Assembly: GCF_030503435.1 (NCBI RefSeq)
Contig: NZ_JAUKPO010000004.1
Location: forward strand, 62,001 to 126,000
Direction: 5' to 3'
Length of the DNA: 64,000 nt
Origin: Rhodocytophaga aerolata
GTDB lineage: Bacteria > Bacteroidota > Bacteroidia > Cytophagales > 172606-1
Both the position numbers and the translations under genes were made by a program. The notes below the pieces were generated by a model. The model was given only the letters and a program-made list of their open reading frames with translations, was not told where the DNA came from and made no database searches. How positions within the stretch are numbered: the first letter of the stretch is position 1; the number at the start of each line of letters is the position of its first letter. Positions 62,064-64,000 of this stretch are shown in pieces.

Positions 62064-62690
62064 TTAATAGGAAAGCCCAGAAGTTTTCTTCAGATATTCG
62101 TCTGTTGAAAGTTGTGTCAGCATGAATAGAGCCACATCAGCACGGGAAATCTTTAACTGCAGCGTTTTATCAGTAGCTGAAAAGCCATGCCGGTAGTGGC
62201 CGGTAGCCTTGCCATCAGTAAAAGCAGCTGGCCGTACGATGGTCCAGTCCAGGGAAGATCTGGTAATGTATTTTTCCTGTAGCTCATGATCCAGGTAGGC
62301 TTGTTTCAACAACCATCCGAACATCAGGTGTTTCCAGAAAAAGGTAAGATTGCTTCTACTATCTCCAGCGCCAAGCGTAGTCTGGCAGATCAACCGTTTA
62401 ATGCCCTTTTTTTCCATGGCGCGAATAATGTTGTGGGTTCCTTGCGAACGCACTATGCCTTTCCGGCCATTGCCTAAAGCACAAAATACGGCGTCCTGAC
62501 CTGAGATGGCACGTTCTACATCGGCACTGTTGAGTACGTCCCCCTCAAAGAAGTGCAAGTGCGGATGAGTGAATTCTTGCAGTTTGGTTTTGTCTCTACC
62601 AAATGCAGTGACTGAATGTCCCAGAGAAAGAGCTTGTAAGACGAGTTGTTTGCCGATGGTGCCTGAGGCTCCAAAAATGATAAGTTTCAT
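62064..62690 (-). CDS. NAD(P)-binding oxidoreductase (atypical SDR)
   Basis: A 208-residue Rossmann protein. IFGASGTIGKQLVLQAL (residues 4-20) is the atypical SDR glycine motif, HFFEGDVLNSADVERAI the acidic strand, and AVFCALGNGRKGI the NAD-contact strand. The YxxxK catalytic pair of classical SDRs is not evident. Members of this NmrA/flavin-reductase-like group reduce flavins or act as redox sensors. It lies upstream of the AraC gene in the same direction with 77 bases between, and may be controlled by it. Confidence 0.87.
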   Translation of the reverse strand: MKLIIFGASGTIGKQLVLQALSLGHSVTAFGRDKTKLQEFTHPHLHFFEGDVLNSADVERAISGQDAVFCALGNGRKGIVRSQGTHNIIRAMEKKGIKRLICQTTLGAGDSRSNLTFFWKHLMFGWLLKQAYLDHELQEKYITRSSLDWTIVRPAAFTDGKATGHYRHGFSATDKTLQLKISRADVALFMLTQLSTDEYLKKTSGLSY

Positions 62691-62707
62691 AGGTGAGCTT
62701 TTTCTAT

Positions 62708-62715
62708 CAAAAATA
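62708..62715 (-). promoter_or_regulatory. -7 promoter box for the oxidoreductase gene
   Basis: Minus-strand TATTTTTG matches TAnnTTTG, 18 bases upstream of the start at 62690. No -33 box at proper distance, so support is moderate. Confidence 0.35.
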
Positions 62716-62767
62716 AGCTCTCAAAAAACCTATGTATAGAACCATTCCGACAATTACGGATGCTTGC

Positions 62768-63589
62768 TTACCAGTTCTCCCTGGCCATCTGATATTGCAA
62801 CTGGTATTGGGCAGGCGTTAAGCCGGTGAATTCCTTGAATGTCCTTCCCATATGCGACTGGTCGGCAAATCCGTTATCATAGGCAATAGCTGTCAGGGTG
62901 AATGGCTTGCCAGACCGCAACTGGGTGATGGCTGCCTGGAACCTGCATATTCTTGAAAAGAGGCTGGGAGTTATGCCCACATGCGCCAGAAATTTACGTT
63001 CAAACGTCCGCTCGGTTAAATTTACTTCCTCATATAATGTTTGCAGCGGTATATTCCCTTTTGTGCGCAGCAGAAGGTCAGTGGCATAGTGCAAGTCTTT
63101 TTCAGGTATTTTTGCCTGCTGATGTATCCGTTCAGTAAGTAAGCCACCTAGCAACGCCTTCTGCTCTTCAGTAGATCTACAATCGGCTATTTGTTCTTTA
63201 AGCGATGCAAAGCCTTTCATTTTTAGCAGGTCTACATCCAGGCAGGTATCCGCTAACAGACTTGCATCTATCCCAAACAATGATTTTAACACATGCGGAT
63301 AGAGATAGATAATCATGATTTTACAACCTGTGTAGGCCGTTATGTCAATAGGCTTTACGGTTTGCCCATACACAAATACTTCTGGTAATTTCTTTTCATC
63401 CCCATTCAGGTACAGCGTATCATCTGCCAAGCTGATGACTATTCCAGGCAAGCCATCGGCAAAGAATGGCAAGCGTTGCATAGGGCTTTGAGGCGTACCG
63501 GATTCTACCACCAACATACTTTTGATATAGCCTTGCAACAGTGCCTGTTGTTTGTTTGATTGATACTTGCTTGCCAGGTAATTGACCAT
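62768..63589 (-). CDS. AraC family transcriptional regulator
   Basis: A 273-residue regulator. Residues 1-140 form a beta-rich N-terminal domain like DUF6597 (FFADGLPGIVISLADDTLYLNG; VKPIDITAYTGCKIMIIYLYPHVL), which binds an unknown ligand. Residues 170-270 are the two-HTH AraC domain: LQTLYEEVNLTERTFERKFLAHVGITPS and LTAIAYDNGFADQSHMGRTFKEFTGLTP (cited by position). It is likely an activator of the neighbouring oxidoreductase gene. Confidence 0.92.
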   Translation of the reverse strand: MVNYLASKYQSNKQQALLQGYIKSMLVVESGTPQSPMQRLPFFADGLPGIVISLADDTLYLNGDEKKLPEVFVYGQTVKPIDITAYTGCKIMIIYLYPHVLKSLFGIDASLLADTCLDVDLLKMKGFASLKEQIADCRSTEEQKALLGGLLTERIHQQAKIPEKDLHYATDLLLRTKGNIPLQTLYEEVNLTERTFERKFLAHVGITPSLFSRICRFQAAITQLRSGKPFTLTAIAYDNGFADQSHMGRTFKEFTGLTPAQYQLQYQMARENW

Positions 63590-64000
63590 GTTTAGAGAAA
63601 TTTGTGCTTTGTTGCTGAGCAGACTCTAGGTTACCCCTACCCTTTTATATTTATAGTTTGGATACAACCTAATCGTATGTAATGCAAAATAATCTTTTTG
63701 CCATATACGTAACTAGAATAAAACCGACATTTCTGACTAAGGACTATTATTGTTTTCGGGTATGTATAGGCTATTATACCTGAAGTTATTTGTAAGAAAT
63801 TACGTTTGAATACAAGATACACGTTCTGAGAGAAAAATTTAATTAATTCGTGTAAAAAGGCAGCGTATTACGAAGTCAGAAAGTAAACGAACCGGGAAGT
63901 TTTAATACCATTTCATCTTTGACTAGTTGCAGGGTGTTGGCCTCATCCCTCCTGTTCGGATAGTGTTCCATACCGTACAATCACTGTCTAAAAGTGTAAC
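63590..64000. other. Right edge, 411 bases, no intact gene
   Basis: Upstream region of the AraC gene. A short minus-strand frame at 63875-63980 reads protein-like at its end (DEANTLQLVKDEMVLKLPGS) and could be the degraded tail of a gene lying beyond the window, since a different frame is also open to its right. I cannot assign a family. Confidence 0.35.

Noticed and set aside
63637-63822. 61-codon minus-strand frame upstream of the AraC gene
   Set aside because: AT-rich intergenic sequence giving Ile, Tyr and Lys rich translation with no recognisable motif.
1-64000. Mobile elements, CRISPR arrays or defence systems
   Set aside because: I found no transposase, integrase, terminal inverted repeats, regularly spaced repeats or nuclease-type gene clusters; the gene remnants are too short to call mobile.

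Overview
The window is chromosomal DNA from a Bacteroidota bacterium, most likely an aerobic, free-living member of the Cytophagales. The evidence is a large secreted protein with a type IX secretion (T9SS) C-terminal domain, several promoters of the Bacteroidetes type (TTTG, about 20 bases, TAnnTTTG), the absence of Shine-Dalgarno sequences at most starts, and many small protein families typical of this phylum. It holds about 55 protein genes, one tRNA-Asp(GTC) and several gene remnants. I see no insertion sequence, prophage, CRISPR array or rRNA gene.

Layout. 1-8.4 kb: the 3' end of a GH2 glycosidase, secreted or outer-membrane proteins of unknown role, a duplicated NIPSNAP protein, a RidA / D-threonine-aldolase-like / M19 dipeptidase operon that suggests D-amino-acid turnover, then GAF and ankyrin proteins. 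8.4-18.6 kb: a 914-residue beta-helix T9SS cargo protein, tyrA with an aminotransferase, an EcsC protein, a periplasmic amidotransferase-like protein and an orphan MacB-type permease. 18.6-28.4 kb is housekeeping: mtaB, a quinone-oxidoreductase-like protein, a nucleoside phosphorylase, trhO, msrB, argB-argE, hisA-hisF-hisIE and tRNA-Asp. 28.9-35 kb: universal stress protein, a ROK-fold protein without its usual active-site motifs, and a TetR gene whose operator recurs in front of a neighbouring membrane-protein operon. 35.3-41.7 kb: a complete tripartite RND efflux operon led by a small secreted protein.

42.7-51.8 kb is a carbohydrate locus on the minus strand: PfkB kinase, GntR/UTRA regulator, a ROK sugar kinase fused to a type I mannose-6-phosphate isomerase, a GH92 alpha-mannosidase and a sugar-porter MFS transporter. 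The simplest model is that GH92 frees mannose in the periplasm, the porter imports it, and the fusion enzyme phosphorylates and isomerises it to fructose-6-phosphate. A perfect 24-bp palindrome lies on the fusion gene's start codon.

51.9-58.3 kb: a single-domain response regulator, an ABC exporter, an ArsR sensor and a CopA-type P-ATPase. 58.7-63.6 kb: small accessory genes, including an ArsR / SRPBCC / DoxX operon whose promoter carries two operator copies placed to block it, a DUF4256 protein, an NAD(P)-binding oxidoreductase and an AraC regulator. Three gene remnants lie between intact genes (MlaD-like, small secreted protein, FtsX-like permease). The most distinctive content is the kinase-isomerase fusion with its palindrome and the two legible regulatory circuits (TetR and ArsR).
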